NCBI RefSeq assembly: GCF_007874125.1
Contig: NZ_CP040128.1
Coordinates: 2,852,001 to 2,916,000 of the forward strand
Direction of reading: 5' to 3'
From: Noviherbaspirillum sp. UKPF54
GTDB lineage: Bacteria > Pseudomonadota > Gammaproteobacteria > Burkholderiales > Burkholderiaceae_D
Length of the DNA stretch: 64,000 nucleotides
Positions 54,301-62,984 of the stretch are shown piece by piece. The number at the start of each line of letters is the position of its first letter. Position 1 is the stretch's first letter. Both the position numbers and the translations under genes were made by a program. Under the pieces are notes generated by a model that made no database searches, had not been told where the DNA came from, and saw only the letters and a program-made list of their open reading frames with translations.

Positions 54301-55233
54301 CTCGAGTACTCTCTTGTTCTTTCCAACCATGCGCGTAACGCGTGCGGCGGTGGAGTCGCCGTTTGGATCGAAGTCGTATTTATAGGGACTAACTGGTGTT
54401 CGATTCTTTAGCTCAGATTCAGGGAGAAAGAAATTTGAATAGGCGTCCCGATTGTTTCGAACAATGCTAGGTAATGCTTGATCGCCGCTTTCATCCAGCA
54501 ATTGATATTCGATTGGTCTTCCGTACAAGTCGCTTCCACTCAACATGCGTTGAAGAATCGTTTCGCGATCCTTGAATTCATCCCGATTGAATTCGCTGTC
54601 GGCGAAGCTCTCAATTTTTGTGATTACTCGCTCCACTCCACCGAAGTAACTAAAGTGCCAGCCACCGCCCTCAACAAATTTGACTTCAGGGCTATCAGGA
54701 TATTTTCCCGTACCTAAGACATTGCCTTGTACTGATACGACTAAATCTCGCAGCGCCTGAGGTGACGTGAATCTCGAAAACGGAACGAGGCAACTCCATG
54801 GAAGGTCTGGAATTCCAGCGCAATAGCAATTAAAAAAGTAGTAGTACAGCCGCTGCTTAAATAAGACGATTTCGTTTGTAGCGCTATATTCTCGAACTTT
54901 CGCTGGCGACGGAATTTCGTCGAGGTCAGATATCAAAATAAGATCGCCATGTTTGCAATCCTGAAGGCCTCTGGAAATCGCATCGCGCTGATACCGATAG
55001 ACGGGAACCTCTCCATACCGTTCGATCGGGTCATCGACGATGACATGAATTATCTTGTCCGCGTACTGCACAAAATCTTTTTTGTTTTGGTCAAAGTACA
55101 GCGGCTTTTCTTTTCCTTGATGAGTCAGCGTCGACTCGACAAGAACAAATTTATCGACTACGCCGTCAAGCAGTTGCAAGCGTAATCGGAGCAATTCCAG
55201 TTCATTAAAGAACAAGAAGGCGTCATAAATCAT
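51340..55233 (-). CDS. Four-module fusion: GT17-like, SAM methyltransferase, GT4-like and GT2 domains
   Basis: 1297-residue cytoplasmic protein. Start ATG at 55233 has GAGG 6 bases upstream and overlaps wzt by 11 bases; a longer form could start at 55299. Residues 1-245 resemble GT17 (IYDAFLFFNELELLRLRLQLL, ILISDLDEIPSP with a DLDE metal site). Residues 290-460 are a class I methyltransferase (VLELGCGYG, 309-317; AADVIEHL). Residues 530-570 form a coiled coil of ERD repeats. Residues 655-1015 are GT-B (RPQQLASAL, GYYGAIAEWFD, NPVKVYEYLSAGKP). Residues 1025-1240 are GT2 (SVSVIVVTYNNLNLTRACL, VVDNASSDGS, LLNNDTYV, GFFEDDDYCRR). Multi-domain enzymes next to Wzm/Wzt often build or cap the O chain. 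A methylated terminal sugar acting as chain-length signal for the Wzt C-terminal domain is a reasonable inference. Confidence 0.9.
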   Translation of the reverse strand: MIYDAFLFFNELELLRLRLQLLDGVVDKFVLVESTLTHQGKEKPLYFDQNKKDFVQYADKIIHVIVDDPIERYGEVPVYRYQRDAISRGLQDCKHGDLILISDLDEIPSPAKVREYSATNEIVLFKQRLYYYFFNCYCAGIPDLPWSCLVPFSRFTSPQALRDLVVSVQGNVLGTGKYPDSPEVKFVEGGGWHFSYFGGVERVITKIESFADSEFNRDEFKDRETILQRMLSGSDLYGRPIEYQLLDESGDQALPSIVRNNRDAYSNFFLPESELKNRTPVSPYKYDFDPNGDSTAARVTRMVGKNKRVLELGCGYGVMTKVFAEHNGCHVFGIEIDAASASMAEPYCEKLLIADLDTLDWDAALGQNQFEVIVAADVIEHLRDPLKCLAEMQRFLTPDGYIVISIPNVAHNGIISELLNEDFAYRRVGLLDETHIRFFAWKSLKKALLKTNLKIVDLSKTEIPAQNTEFKHAWENLPHWLAEILSTRPEGNVYQYILKVQPDVAGAALDEAGAEDVKPVLAPVKMEYRILDAAIEERDVAREAYNAAILERDAALVARDTAVLEIERLWNTKSWRVTRPLRLAVRVMRHGLVMDDRQRMIQELRRIYHRLPLPMPMKNALRWVYRNGIQKAQKQITAPKLFLPPSITPSVQEMAKTDYFVWGVIDWHFRYQRPQQLASALAASGRRVFYISTCLVDGDGAGFEVEALDNSGRIFQLKLYAKNAPVIYSGAPNTAIVAQLRHSVGEVLEWTNSRQIISLVQHPFWFDIATKMPNSRTVYDCMDHHEGFGNTAPEISALEQALLRRADLVVTTSDWLDRTIAAEQAKRRALIRNGGDFQHFSRKPASVYRDSKGRRVIGYYGAIAEWFDLHLVEAVAKHFQDCCILLVGADTVGAKASLRHLDNVRFIGEVPYAELPYFLHGFDVCLLPFKIIPLTLATNPVKVYEYLSAGKPVVSVDLPEMKQFHELVMVTKTAEDFVAAIAHTLENPATLEQISDRQTFAKEQTWSHRVDSLIQHAESTVQDPSVSVIVVTYNNLNLTRACLQSLDERSDYDRMEIIVVDNASSDGSKEFLAEWASTGKNRKLILNEDNRGFAAANNQGLTIAGGDYLVLLNNDTYVTSGWVRTMVQHLEGDKSVGILGPVTNNIGNEAKIEIAYDNMDEMARNAASYTRRHIGHIFDMRTAAFFCVMMPREVYERVGPLDEVFGRGFFEDDDYCRRVEQIGRRVVCAEDVFIHHNLSASFNKLKNQERQALFEQNKKVYEAKWGAWMPHAYRGEGGPAEHKASKEKLKLVERQSK

Positions 55234-56500
55234 ATACAACCTCATAATCAGACGGCATAGCCAAAAGTACGTGGCAATTTTCTTTGCCCATGACGTCAAA
55301 CACCAAACCGTTTTCCAAATAGTCCAAGGCTTTCATCTGTCCGTCTTCAAGACGACAACCGATCGATATTGAAAGTGCATATGAACCAGGATGAACAAAT
55401 GGCAATGTTGTGGAAATATTGATCTTGAATCTCCCACCTTGTGCGCAAGGGTATACAGCAGTTTCAGCGTCTTCGCTATTATTGCTGGCGATGTCCAGAC
55501 CTTTCTGATTTCTTAATACATAGCCAACCACTAGGGAAGAGTCACTCTCGAACGCATTGTTCACTAACGTCAACTCAATTCGTATTTTGCAGCCATGGAC
55601 TAACGCCCGATTCCCGTCCGCGTTTTCGCAATTAATAATTTTGGCTGCCATTACCGAAATGGATTGATCACCATATCTCGCACTAGGGGTCAATTTTCCA
55701 GTTGTCACGACCTGCTTCTGACTACCCCCAGAATGTGAAGCGACTTGCGCAACCGGCATGCGCCCTCCCTCGATGCTGACAAGATACTTGTCTGCTATCT
55801 CTCCTGGAGAACCAATCGCCATTAATCGGGATCTGTCGATCCAAAATGCACGTTTACACAACGAGCGCACGGCGGTCATATCATGGGTAACAAATATTAG
55901 AGTCACGCCATTCGCGACGAGCCTGTTAATCGTAGCGAAGCATTTGTGGACGAAGGCCGAATCACCGACCGCCAGCGCCTCATCGATAACCAAGATATCG
56001 GGGTCAACATGCACCACGACCGCAAATGCAAGCCGCACAAACATCCCGCTCGAATATGTCTTTACTGGCTGGTCAATAAACTCACCGATGTCCGCGAATT
56101 CTGAGATCTTCTCAAAGCGCTCCGAAATCTGATCCCGGCTTAATCCGTAAAGAGATGCGCTAAGAAAAACATTTTCACGCCCGGTAAACTCGGGATTGAA
56201 TCCGGCTCCCAGCTCAAGGAGGGCAGCAATCCTGCCATTAACCTGAACACTCCCATTGGTGGGAGCGAGAGTTCCGCATAGTAGTTGTAACAACGTTGAT
56301 TTGCCGGAGCCATTGCGCCCGATGATTCCTACTGTCTCACCACGCTTAATTTCAAAAGAAACATCATGTAGTGCCCAGAATTCGCGGAAAAATTGCTTTC
56401 TTCCACGGAATAGCAACTGCAGCAATCGATGACGCGGCTGCTCATATATTTCGTAGCACTTGCTGAGGCCATGCACGCGAATCGCAACTTCAGAGGACAT
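55223..56500 (-). CDS. wzt: O-antigen ABC transporter ATP-binding protein with carbohydrate-binding C-terminus
   Basis: 425-residue ATPase subunit. The ATG at 56500 has AGAGG upstream and overlaps the permease gene by 11 bases. The ATPase domain (about 1-245) has Walker A GRNGSGKST (61-69), signature YSSGMFVRLAFA, Walker B DILVIDEALAVGD and FVTHDMTAV. After a linker rich in Gly/Ser, residues about 285-425 form a Wzt_C-type domain (KIRIELTLVNNAFESDSSLVVGYVLRN), which in E. coli O8/O9a binds the modified end of the finished chain. The fusion protein encoded next, which has a methyltransferase domain, is a candidate for placing that mark. Confidence 0.94.
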   Translation of the reverse strand: MSSEVAIRVHGLSKCYEIYEQPRHRLLQLLFRGRKQFFREFWALHDVSFEIKRGETVGIIGRNGSGKSTLLQLLCGTLAPTNGSVQVNGRIAALLELGAGFNPEFTGRENVFLSASLYGLSRDQISERFEKISEFADIGEFIDQPVKTYSSGMFVRLAFAVVVHVDPDILVIDEALAVGDSAFVHKCFATINRLVANGVTLIFVTHDMTAVRSLCKRAFWIDRSRLMAIGSPGEIADKYLVSIEGGRMPVAQVASHSGGSQKQVVTTGKLTPSARYGDQSISVMAAKIINCENADGNRALVHGCKIRIELTLVNNAFESDSSLVVGYVLRNQKGLDIASNNSEDAETAVYPCAQGGRFKINISTTLPFVHPGSYALSISIGCRLEDGQMKALDYLENGLVFDVMGKENCHVLLAMPSDYEVVYDL

Positions 56501-57320
56501 CTGCAAATCCTCTACGCGTTTTTTGAAACCACCAGAATCCAAGCCACGCCATCATAACGCTTGCCAAGGTGGTCAACGACCAGTTGATCCAATCCGGAGG
56601 CAACCCAAAGACGAGACTTTTTCTTCCTTCTTCGATTATGCTGGAAAGCGGATTTAGCCTGAGCCAGATATGGTACTTTTCCGGCAATGCAGAAATTGGG
56701 TAAAACACTGGAGAGAGAAACATCAATACTGTGGTGAAAATACTGACTGTTTGCGCCACATCACGCAAATAAACACCCACGGACGCAAGAAACCACGCGA
56801 CTCCCATACCCGCGAGCACAAGCGGCATAGCGATAATCGGAAAAAAAATCACGGTCCATGGAAGTACATGATTCAGGAACAATTGCACTAAAAGTAATAC
56901 GACAAGACTAACGAACGTGTGAAATAGTGCAGACCCCATTGCTATCCACGGCAAAATCTCCAGCGGGAAAACCACCTTTTTTACGAAGCTGACATTGCTC
57001 ACCACTAATCCAGGTGCACGGTTCGCGCATTCGGCAAACAGGCCATGCACGATCATGCCAACGAACAACAATATGGCAAAACTCCCTTTATCCACACTCT
57101 CATTTCCTCCCCACCGCGCCTTAAAGACAACCGAGAAAACAAACGTATAAATTACAAGCATTAGCAAGGGATTAAAGAACGACCAAGCCAATCCCATAAC
57201 GGAACCGCGATAACGCCCGACCACTTCACGCTTGGTCATTTGCAGAATCAATTGACGATTTCGCCAAACGCTACTGAGCATTTCCGCAATCGTTGCCTTG
57301 TGGGCGAGGTGTGGATTCAC
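56490..57320 (-). CDS. wzm: O-antigen ABC transporter permease
   Basis: 276-residue inner-membrane protein of the ABC-2 family with six helices. It has the cytoplasmic N-terminal signature QLILQMTKREVVGRYRGSVMGLAWSFFNPLLML and the C-terminal motif NPLSSIIEEGRKSLVFGLPPDW found in Wzm/KpsM-like polysaccharide permeases. The start codon is GTG at 57320, overlapping the rfbC stop by 4 bases (GTGA). Together with Wzt it exports polymer linked to undecaprenyl diphosphate to the periplasm for ligation to lipid A-core. Confidence 0.93.
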   Translation of the reverse strand: MNPHLAHKATIAEMLSSVWRNRQLILQMTKREVVGRYRGSVMGLAWSFFNPLLMLVIYTFVFSVVFKARWGGNESVDKGSFAILLFVGMIVHGLFAECANRAPGLVVSNVSFVKKVVFPLEILPWIAMGSALFHTFVSLVVLLLVQLFLNHVLPWTVIFFPIIAMPLVLAGMGVAWFLASVGVYLRDVAQTVSIFTTVLMFLSPVFYPISALPEKYHIWLRLNPLSSIIEEGRKSLVFGLPPDWINWSLTTLASVMMAWLGFWWFQKTRRGFADVL

Positions 57321-57862
57321 GCAAACACCCCGGCATTGGCAAATGAATTTCCTGCCTGGTCTTTACCGGACATTACCGGTTGTCCATGTAGCGGCCACTC
57401 GATTGCGACCTCGGCATCGCTCCACAAGATGCAGCGCTCATATTCCGGCGCCCAATAATCCGTCGTCTTGTAGAGGAAATCCGCACGCTCCGACAGCACC
57501 AGAAAGCCGTGTGCGAAACCTTCTGGGATCCAAAGCTGTTTCTTATTTTCAGCGCTTAGTATTTCGCCGACCCATTGGCCGAACGTGGGCGACGACTTGC
57601 GCAGATCCACTGCGACGTCAAACACCTCTCCCTCCACTACCCGCACCAGCTTTCCCTGCGGTTGTTGAATCTGGTAATGGAGACCACGCAGAACATTCTT
57701 TGAAGAGCGCGAATGGTTGTCCTGCACAAAGGCTACAGCCCGGCCAACGGCATCATTGAATTGACGCTGGTTAAAACTTTCAAAAAAGAAACCACGATCG
57801 TCGCTGAAGACGCGAGGTTCAAGCACGAGGACATCGGGAATTGCGAGAGAAGTAACTTTCAT
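57317..57862 (-). CDS. rfbC: dTDP-4-dehydrorhamnose 3,5-epimerase
   Basis: 181-residue cupin-fold enzyme of the dTDP-L-rhamnose pathway. It has PRVFSDDRGFFFESFNQRQF, the catalytic His region RGLHYQIQQPQGKLVRVVEGEVFDVAVDLR, KKQLWIPEGFAHGFLVLSE and the Tyr-containing FLYKTTDYWAPEYERCILW. The ATG at 57862 overlaps the rfbA stop by one base (TGATG). Length and motifs are standard. Last of the rhamnose genes before the exporter. Confidence 0.96.
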   Translation of the reverse strand: MKVTSLAIPDVLVLEPRVFSDDRGFFFESFNQRQFNDAVGRAVAFVQDNHSRSSKNVLRGLHYQIQQPQGKLVRVVEGEVFDVAVDLRKSSPTFGQWVGEILSAENKKQLWIPEGFAHGFLVLSERADFLYKTTDYWAPEYERCILWSDAEVAIEWPLHGQPVMSGKDQAGNSFANAGVFA

Positions 57863-58743
57863 CAGAATACGATTTCCTTGAGAATTCGCTGCAGGTAAAG
57901 CCCGTAGCCGTTCTTGCCCAGCGGCTGTGCTAGTTTTTCCAATTGCACAGCGTCGATCCATTGTTTCCGGAATGCGATTTCCTCGGGACAAGCCACTTTC
58001 AGCCCCTGTCTTGCCTCAAGCGTTGCAATGAAATGGCTAGCGTCCAGCAGGGATTCGTGCGTACCGGTATCAAGCCAAGCGTAGCCGCGCCCCATGATTT
58101 CTACGGAGAGCGTTTGCTGATTCAAATAGAGCCGATTAAGGTCGGTAATTTCAAGCTCGCCTCTCGCCGAAGGTTTGAGACTTTTCGCGAACTCGACGAC
58201 CTGAGTATCGTAGAAATAAAGGCCGGTGACAGCATAGTTCGACTTGGGCGTGACCGGCTTTTCCTCGATGCTAATCGCTTTTCCTTTTGCATCGAACTCG
58301 ACTACCCCATAACGTTCAGGGTCGAGCACATGATAGGCGAACACACTCGCCCCTTCGCGCCGCTCGGCCGCACTGGCAAGGAGGCGTTCAAAATCATGAC
58401 CATAAAAAATATTGTCGCCTAACACAAGCGCAGACAAATCATTGCCGAGAAACGATTCGCCGATGAGGAAAGCTTGCGCCAGACCGTCTGGCGAGTGTTG
58501 CACTGCGTACGTGAAATTCATGCCCCATTGGGCACCACTTCCCAGCAACTGCTCGAAGCGCGGAGTGTCCTGCGGAGTAGAAATGATAAGAACGTCGCGA
58601 ATCCCCGCAAGCATCAACGTGCTGAGTGGATAATAAATCATCGGCTTATCAAACACCGGCAGTAGCTGCTTCGAAACCGCCAGCGTCGCCGGATATAACC
58701 GGGTTCCCGAGCCGCCGGCAAGAATAATTCCCTTACGTTTCAT
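57862..58743 (-). CDS. rfbA: Glucose-1-phosphate thymidylyltransferase
   Basis: 293-residue nucleotidyltransferase making dTDP-glucose from dTTP and glucose 1-phosphate. Its signature is [40 protein letters not shown], followed by [36 protein letters not shown] and [22 protein letters not shown]. Full length and typical. The ATG overlaps the rfbD stop by 4 bases. It supplies dTDP-glucose for rhamnose and probably for the amino sugar made by the DegT/acyltransferase pair. Confidence 0.97.
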   Translation of the reverse strand: MKRKGIILAGGSGTRLYPATLAVSKQLLPVFDKPMIYYPLSTLMLAGIRDVLIISTPQDTPRFEQLLGSGAQWGMNFTYAVQHSPDGLAQAFLIGESFLGNDLSALVLGDNIFYGHDFERLLASAAERREGASVFAYHVLDPERYGVVEFDAKGKAISIEEKPVTPKSNYAVTGLYFYDTQVVEFAKSLKPSARGELEITDLNRLYLNQQTLSVEIMGRGYAWLDTGTHESLLDASHFIATLEARQGLKVACPEEIAFRKQWIDAVQLEKLAQPLGKNGYGLYLQRILKEIVF

Positions 58744-59644
58744 AGGGCTCCCTGTATCACGAGTTCATCGATGAGACGCTGGACATGGTAGCGCCAGTCC
58801 GGCAGGTGCAAACCAAAGGTGTGGACAAGCCTGGATGTAGACAACTGCGAGTTTTTCGGCCTCACCGCCGGCAGAGGGTACTTCTCCGTCGGAATGGGGC
58901 GCACCGTTTCGGCAGAGGCCATGAGGGATACTCCTCTGGCTTGCGCCAACTGCAGTACATATTGCGCATAGGCATGCCATGTGGTGTAACCGGCTGCTGT
59001 AAGGTGGTAAATTCCCGCCAATGCCGGAGAATCATCCGCGCTACGGCAAAGGCGATATAAGACAAGCCCGGTGACATCCGCGATCAGTTCCGCGCTGGTC
59101 GGCGATCCATATTGATCGGCGATGACATTCAGTTGTTCTTTCTCTTTGGCTAGCCGCAACATGGTTTTGGCGAAGTTGCCGCCACGAGCCGCATAAACCC
59201 AGCTGGTGCGAAAGATAATATGCTTCGCATGGCATTTCTGGATCAGGCGCTCCCCTCCAATTTGGTCTTTCCATATACAGAAAGAGGATTGGGCGCGTCA
59301 TCTTCGTGGTAAGGAGCAGACTTCTCTCCATCAAACACATAATCGGTCGAATAATGAATCAGCCAGGCATTCAGACGAGAGGCCTCTTCTGCCATGATGC
59401 CGACGGCTTGCGCGTTGACCAACTGAGCCCTGTCCGCATCGGACTCTGCCTTGTCCACTGCCGTATACGCAGCTGCATTCAATATGACTTCAGGCTGAGC
59501 TTCGCGTATCAGCTTTCGCAGTCCTTCACCGCCTTCAAGGTCGGCCTCATCCCGTCCATACGCAAGCAACTCGCCCAGCGGAGCGAGCGAACGCTGCAAC
59601 TCCCAGCCGACTTGCCCATTTTTTCCTAACAGGAGAATTTTCAT
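58740..59644 (-). pseudogene. rfbD: dTDP-4-dehydrorhamnose reductase, interrupted by a frameshift
   Basis: The gene starts at the ATG at 59644 (one-base overlap with the rfbB stop) with KILLLGKNGQVGWELQRSL. It continues through VILNAAAYTAVDKAESD, YSTDYVFDG and VYGKTKLEG, then hits a stop at 59243. The rest is in another frame: GERLIQKCHAKHIIFRTSWVYAARGGNFAKTMLRLAKEKEQ to 58740. Reading TTG GAG GGG AGC should be TTG GAG GGG GAG CGC, so one G is missing from a run of four at about 59249-59252. Full-length RfbD would be about 301 residues. Without this reductase the pathway stops before dTDP-L-rhamnose unless another copy exists. A sequencing error is a real alternative because everything else in the gene is conserved. 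Confidence 0.85.
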
Positions 59645-60705
59645 CAACTGCGTCCGCCGTAATTCTTTTCCATCCATTCACGGTATGCCCCGGACTGTAC
59701 ATCACGCACCCAATCCTGATTATCGAGATACCAGCGGACCGTTTTTTTAATCCCCGATTCAAATGTTTCCGCAGGTTTCCAACCCAACTCGGACTCGATC
59801 TTGGTCGCATCGATGGCGTAACGCCGATCATGACCAGGGCGATCCTTGACGAACTTTATTTGCATCGAATAGCTCGCGCCATCTTTGCGCGGGCACAGCT
59901 CGTCCAGAATATTGCAGAGCGTTTTCACAACATCAAGATTGGTTTTTTCATTCCACCCACCGATGTTATATGTCTCCCCCACTACACCAGCCTCCAAAAC
60001 CCTTCGGATCCCGCTACAGTGATCTTTTACATACAACCAGTCTCGAACTTGCTGACCGTCCCCGTATACCGGCAATTCTTTTCCAGCCAATGCGTTGACT
60101 ATCATCAGCGGAATTAGCTTCTCAGGAAAATGATATGGCCCGTAGTTGTTTGAGCAGTTGGTGGTCAGGACGGGCAGTCCGTAAGTATGGTGGTAGGCTC
60201 GCACCAGATGATCGCTGCTTGCTTTGCTCGCCGAGTAAGGACTATTCGGCTCATAGCGATTGGTTTCTCTAAATGCCGGATCGGTGACATTCAGAGAACC
60301 ATAAACCTCATCTGTCGAGACATGCAGGAAGCGGAAATTCGCCTTATCACTCGCCTCAAGGGCTGCCCAGTAGATGCGCGCAGCCTCGAGCAATCGAAAA
60401 GTGCCGACAATGTTCGTCTCAATGAAAGCTGCTGGCCCGTCAATGGAACGATCCACATGCGACTCCGCGGCAAAATGAACAATTGCTCTGGGCTTGTACA
60501 CCTCTAACAGATCGCTTACATGGGCAAAATTACAAATATCTCCACGGACGAAAATGTGGCGAGAATCGCCCTTCAAGGATGCCAGATTAGCAAGATTACC
60601 GGCATAAGTAAGCTTGTCAAAATTGACGACCTCCTCCTGCCCCATTAACCAATCCAGCACGAAATTTGAGCCGATAAAGCCCGCCCCACCCGTTACGAAA
60701 ATCAT
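59644..60705 (-). CDS. rfbB: dTDP-glucose 4,6-dehydratase
   Basis: 353-residue SDR enzyme making dTDP-4-dehydro-6-deoxyglucose. It has the NAD motif [45 protein letters not shown], the active site [21 protein letters not shown], and [13 protein letters not shown]. The ATG at 60705 is chosen because the family N-terminus begins there (an in-frame ATG at 60726 adds seven residues). It is the first gene of the long minus-strand run 29402-60705. The 323-base stretch upstream (60706-61028) holds no gene, and no convincing -35/-10 pair was found there. Confidence 0.96.
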   Translation of the reverse strand: MIFVTGGAGFIGSNFVLDWLMGQEEVVNFDKLTYAGNLANLASLKGDSRHIFVRGDICNFAHVSDLLEVYKPRAIVHFAAESHVDRSIDGPAAFIETNIVGTFRLLEAARIYWAALEASDKANFRFLHVSTDEVYGSLNVTDPAFRETNRYEPNSPYSASKASSDHLVRAYHHTYGLPVLTTNCSNNYGPYHFPEKLIPLMIVNALAGKELPVYGDGQQVRDWLYVKDHCSGIRRVLEAGVVGETYNIGGWNEKTNLDVVKTLCNILDELCPRKDGASYSMQIKFVKDRPGHDRRYAIDATKIESELGWKPAETFESGIKKTVRWYLDNQDWVRDVQSGAYREWMEKNYGGRS

Positions 60706-61028
60706 CTTGTCATCCCGTATGACCACAAATTTGGCAACCTTTTATTCTACAACAGTCGTCAAGCCAAAATCGTATTGATGAAAGCAACGGTGGAAAGCTA
60801 CTAGAAGAGCAGGTCGCGCGGATGAGCGGTTACTTGCCTTATTACAAAGCCACTACGGCGATCATTGGCGCTCCGTCGGCATGGTCATCATGCTTACAAT
60901 TGATAACAATGTATACGCCACATATGGCAACAGTTTAACCATGGGATGCTCTGCTAAAATCATACGTTGCGATGGTAGAAATCAGGCGTCATTAAGAAAA
61001 GAAAGAATTCTTTAGATCTAAGGCATAC
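60706..61028. other. Divergent intergenic region between rfbB and the lone methyltransferase
   Basis: 323 bases, noticeably AT-rich towards the right, with no reading frame that looks coding. It must contain the start signals for the rfb operon on minus and the methyltransferase on plus. TTGACG occurs on minus at 60757-60762 but has no -10 at a suitable distance. On plus, TTGATA at 60900-60905 is followed 17 bases later by the weak TATGGC. No assignment is made. Confidence 0.4.
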
Positions 61029-61604
61029 ATGCACAGACCAATATTTTCCGCAGACTGGTTTTCTCATAATATTCCCATATGGGAACGCATAGTTTCTCCA
61101 CACCTTCTCGCTACCGCAACGCCGAACGTTCTTGAAATCGGAGCATTTGAAGGCAGGTCAAGTCTATGGTTCTTAGAGAACTTTCCGCAGTTAACATTAA
61201 CGGTAATAGATCCTTGGAACTTCACGGCTAGCGCCACCGATGAGACGTATGATCGGTTTAAGTCGAATATTGAGCCATACACTGCACGTGTCACGATCCA
61301 TCGAGACAAGTCAGAATTTGCGAGGTCTCTCAAGTCCAATCAATTTGATGCCATTTATATAGATGGAGAACACACGTCGGCTGCAGTGTTGCATGACGCA
61401 ATAATTTGCTTCGAGCTTCTTAAGGCGGGTGGATTATTAATATTTGACGATTATCTAGGCGGCGATAGATCAATTATGTATCCCAAACCCGCCATTGATT
61501 TCTTCGGCGAAGCATATGGGGCATTAAAGAAGGTTGAGCTTGTAAGCGACAATTACCAACGAATCTACAGAAAGCTGGAGGGAATTACCCCTCCCAACTT
61601 TTAG
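61029..61604 (+). CDS. Class I SAM-dependent methyltransferase (Methyltransf_24-like)
   Basis: 191-residue protein with the SAM motif NVLEIGAFEGRSSLWFL (about residues 33-50), the acidic strand end LTVIDPWNF, and DAIYIDGEHTSAAVLHDAIICFELLKAGGLLIFDDYLGG, typical of Methyltransf_24 and related sugar/cephalosporin-hydroxylase-like methyltransferases. It is AT-rich compared with the left half of the window and transcribed against the whole island. It is flanked by an IS3-family element, so it may be a recent arrival or a stranded part of another polysaccharide cluster. The substrate is unknown. Confidence 0.8.
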   Translation: MHRPIFSADWFSHNIPIWERIVSPHLLATATPNVLEIGAFEGRSSLWFLENFPQLTLTVIDPWNFTASATDETYDRFKSNIEPYTARVTIHRDKSEFARSLKSNQFDAIYIDGEHTSAAVLHDAIICFELLKAGGLLIFDDYLGGDRSIMYPKPAIDFFGEAYGALKKVELVSDNYQRIYRKLEGITPPNF

Positions 61605-61721
61605 CACTCACATTTTTTCCAATCTTTACCCCTCATTCCTCAAATTCACTCGGTATTCCCCCGGGAAATTAAGCGGCTTTGAAAGCAGAATTTTCTCAAT
61701 ATTGAATCGAGGAAGTTTTAC

Positions 61722-61988
61722 ATGAAGAAGTCACGCTTTTCAGAAAGCAAAATCATCGCCATCCTCAAGCAGGCCGACGGTAGCACGCCGGTTCTGGAAC
61801 TGTGCCGAGAACACGGCATGAGCTCGGCGCTGTTTTACCGCTGGCGTAGCAAGTTCGGCGGCATGGACGCATCCATGATGGCACGGCTCAAGGAACTCGA
61901 AGAAGAGAACCGCCACCTGAAGAAGATGTATGCTGAAGAGCGCTTGAAGGCCGAGATCGTCGCTGAGGCGCTCCCCAAAAAGAGGTAG
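61722..61988 (+). CDS. IS3-family transposase OrfA (helix-turn-helix subunit)
   Basis: 88-residue protein: HTH_Tnp_1 domain ([44 protein letters not shown]) and a leucine-zipper-like helix ([31 protein letters not shown]). Start ATG with GAGGAAG upstream. Near the end, CAAAAAG (61976-61982, codons AAA AAG) is a likely -1 slip site. Shifting there joins LPKK to [11 protein letters not shown] of OrfB, giving the fused OrfAB transposase normal for this family. Confidence 0.92.
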   Translation: MKKSRFSESKIIAILKQADGSTPVLELCREHGMSSALFYRWRSKFGGMDASMMARLKELEEENRHLKKMYAEERLKAEIVAEALPKKR

Positions 61989-62008
61989 CGCCATCTCGAC
62001 GGCGCGAG

Positions 62009-62809
62009 ATGGCGCAATGGGCAGTGCAAGATCGGATGGCCAGCATTCGAGTGGCGTGCCAGGCGTTTGGTATCAGCCAGACCTGCTATCGGTATCAAGC
62101 AAAGCTGTCTTCAGAGAACAGTGAGATTGCAGACTGGTTGATTCGTCTGACGGCGAACCAGCGCAACTGGGGCTTCGGCCTGTGGTTCCTGTACCTGCGC
62201 AACGTCAAGGGCTACGGCTGGAACCACAAGCGCGTGTACCGGATTTACCGGCAGCTTGAACTGAACCTGCGCATTAAGCCGAAGAAACGGCTGGTACGCG
62301 AGAAACCAGAGCCGCTGTCCGAACCAACGGCACTTAACCAGGTATGGTCGATGGACTTCATGCACGACCAGTTATCCGATGGCCGCAGCATCCGGCTGCT
62401 CAACGTGATCGACGACTTCAACCGGGAGGGCTTGGACATTGAAGTGGATTTCTCCCTTCCGTCCGAGCGCGTGATCCGTTCGCTGGAACGCATCATCGAA
62501 TGGCGCGGCAGGCCGGATCGGATGCGTTGTGACAATGGCCCGGAATACGTCAGCGCCGCACTGATGGTGTGGGCAAATCGGCGTGGCATTCATGTCGAGT
62601 TTATTCAACCCGGCAAGCCGCAGCAGAATGCCTACATCGAGCGCTACAACCGGACAGTGCGTTACGACTGGCTGGCGCACTACCTGTTCGACAGCATTGA
62701 GGACGTGCAGGAATTCGCAACCCGTTGGCTATGGACCTATAATCACGAACGCCCCAACATGACCATCGGCGACATCAAGCCGAAACAGAAACCGGCCTTG
62801 GCCGCATAG
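62009..62809 (+). CDS. IS3-family transposase OrfB (DDE integrase domain)
   Basis: 266 residues as an independent frame, more likely made as the C-terminal part of OrfAB by -1 frameshifting near 61977-61982. It has the HTH_21-like region [11 protein letters not shown], then the rve integrase core: first Asp in [16 protein letters not shown], second Asp in [12 protein letters not shown], and Glu in [16 protein letters not shown]. The DDE triad is complete and no internal stop is present, so the element could still be active. Confidence 0.92.
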   Translation: MAQWAVQDRMASIRVACQAFGISQTCYRYQAKLSSENSEIADWLIRLTANQRNWGFGLWFLYLRNVKGYGWNHKRVYRIYRQLELNLRIKPKKRLVREKPEPLSEPTALNQVWSMDFMHDQLSDGRSIRLLNVIDDFNREGLDIEVDFSLPSERVIRSLERIIEWRGRPDRMRCDNGPEYVSAALMVWANRRGIHVEFIQPGKPQQNAYIERYNRTVRYDWLAHYLFDSIEDVQEFATRWLWTYNHERPNMTIGDIKPKQKPALAA

Positions 62810-62848
62810 GCTCTACTCTCAGGTCGCTTCAAAAATGGGGGGATTACC

Positions 62849-62965
62849 GTAGTACGTCGCATTGCTGATGCCCTACTTACGGCACAGGCCGGCCAACTTC
62901 ATTCCCGCTTCAGCTTATTTCAGGATGCCGATCATTTGTTCATCAGTGAACCGCGTCTTTATGCC
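62849..62965 (-). pseudogene. Truncated IS3-family orfA remnant
   Basis: The minus strand reads KTRFTDEQMIGILK, stop, AEAGMKLAGLCRK, stop, GISNATYY, the recognisable start of an IS3-type OrfA with two in-frame stops. It is cut off exactly at the right end of the intact IS3 element, so that element appears to have inserted into or recombined with it. The missing part was not found on the left flank. Confidence 0.7.
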
Positions 62966-62984
62966 TACGCCCCCTGGGCAGGCT

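Larger units (their letters stand above)
61652..62848 (+). mobile_element. IS3-family insertion sequence
   Basis: About 1.2 kb element with orfA/orfB transposase genes and imperfect terminal inverted repeats. The left end from 61652 reads GGTATTCCCCC and, at 61671-61675, AAGCG. The right end read inward on minus from 62848 is GGTAATCCCCC with AAGCG at the same offset; about 16 of 25 positions match. No target-site duplication was recognised with these boundaries, so the exact ends could be off by a few bases. OrfA and OrfB sequences resemble the IS407/IS3 branch. It lies beside an older IS3 remnant that stops exactly at its right end. Confidence 0.85.
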
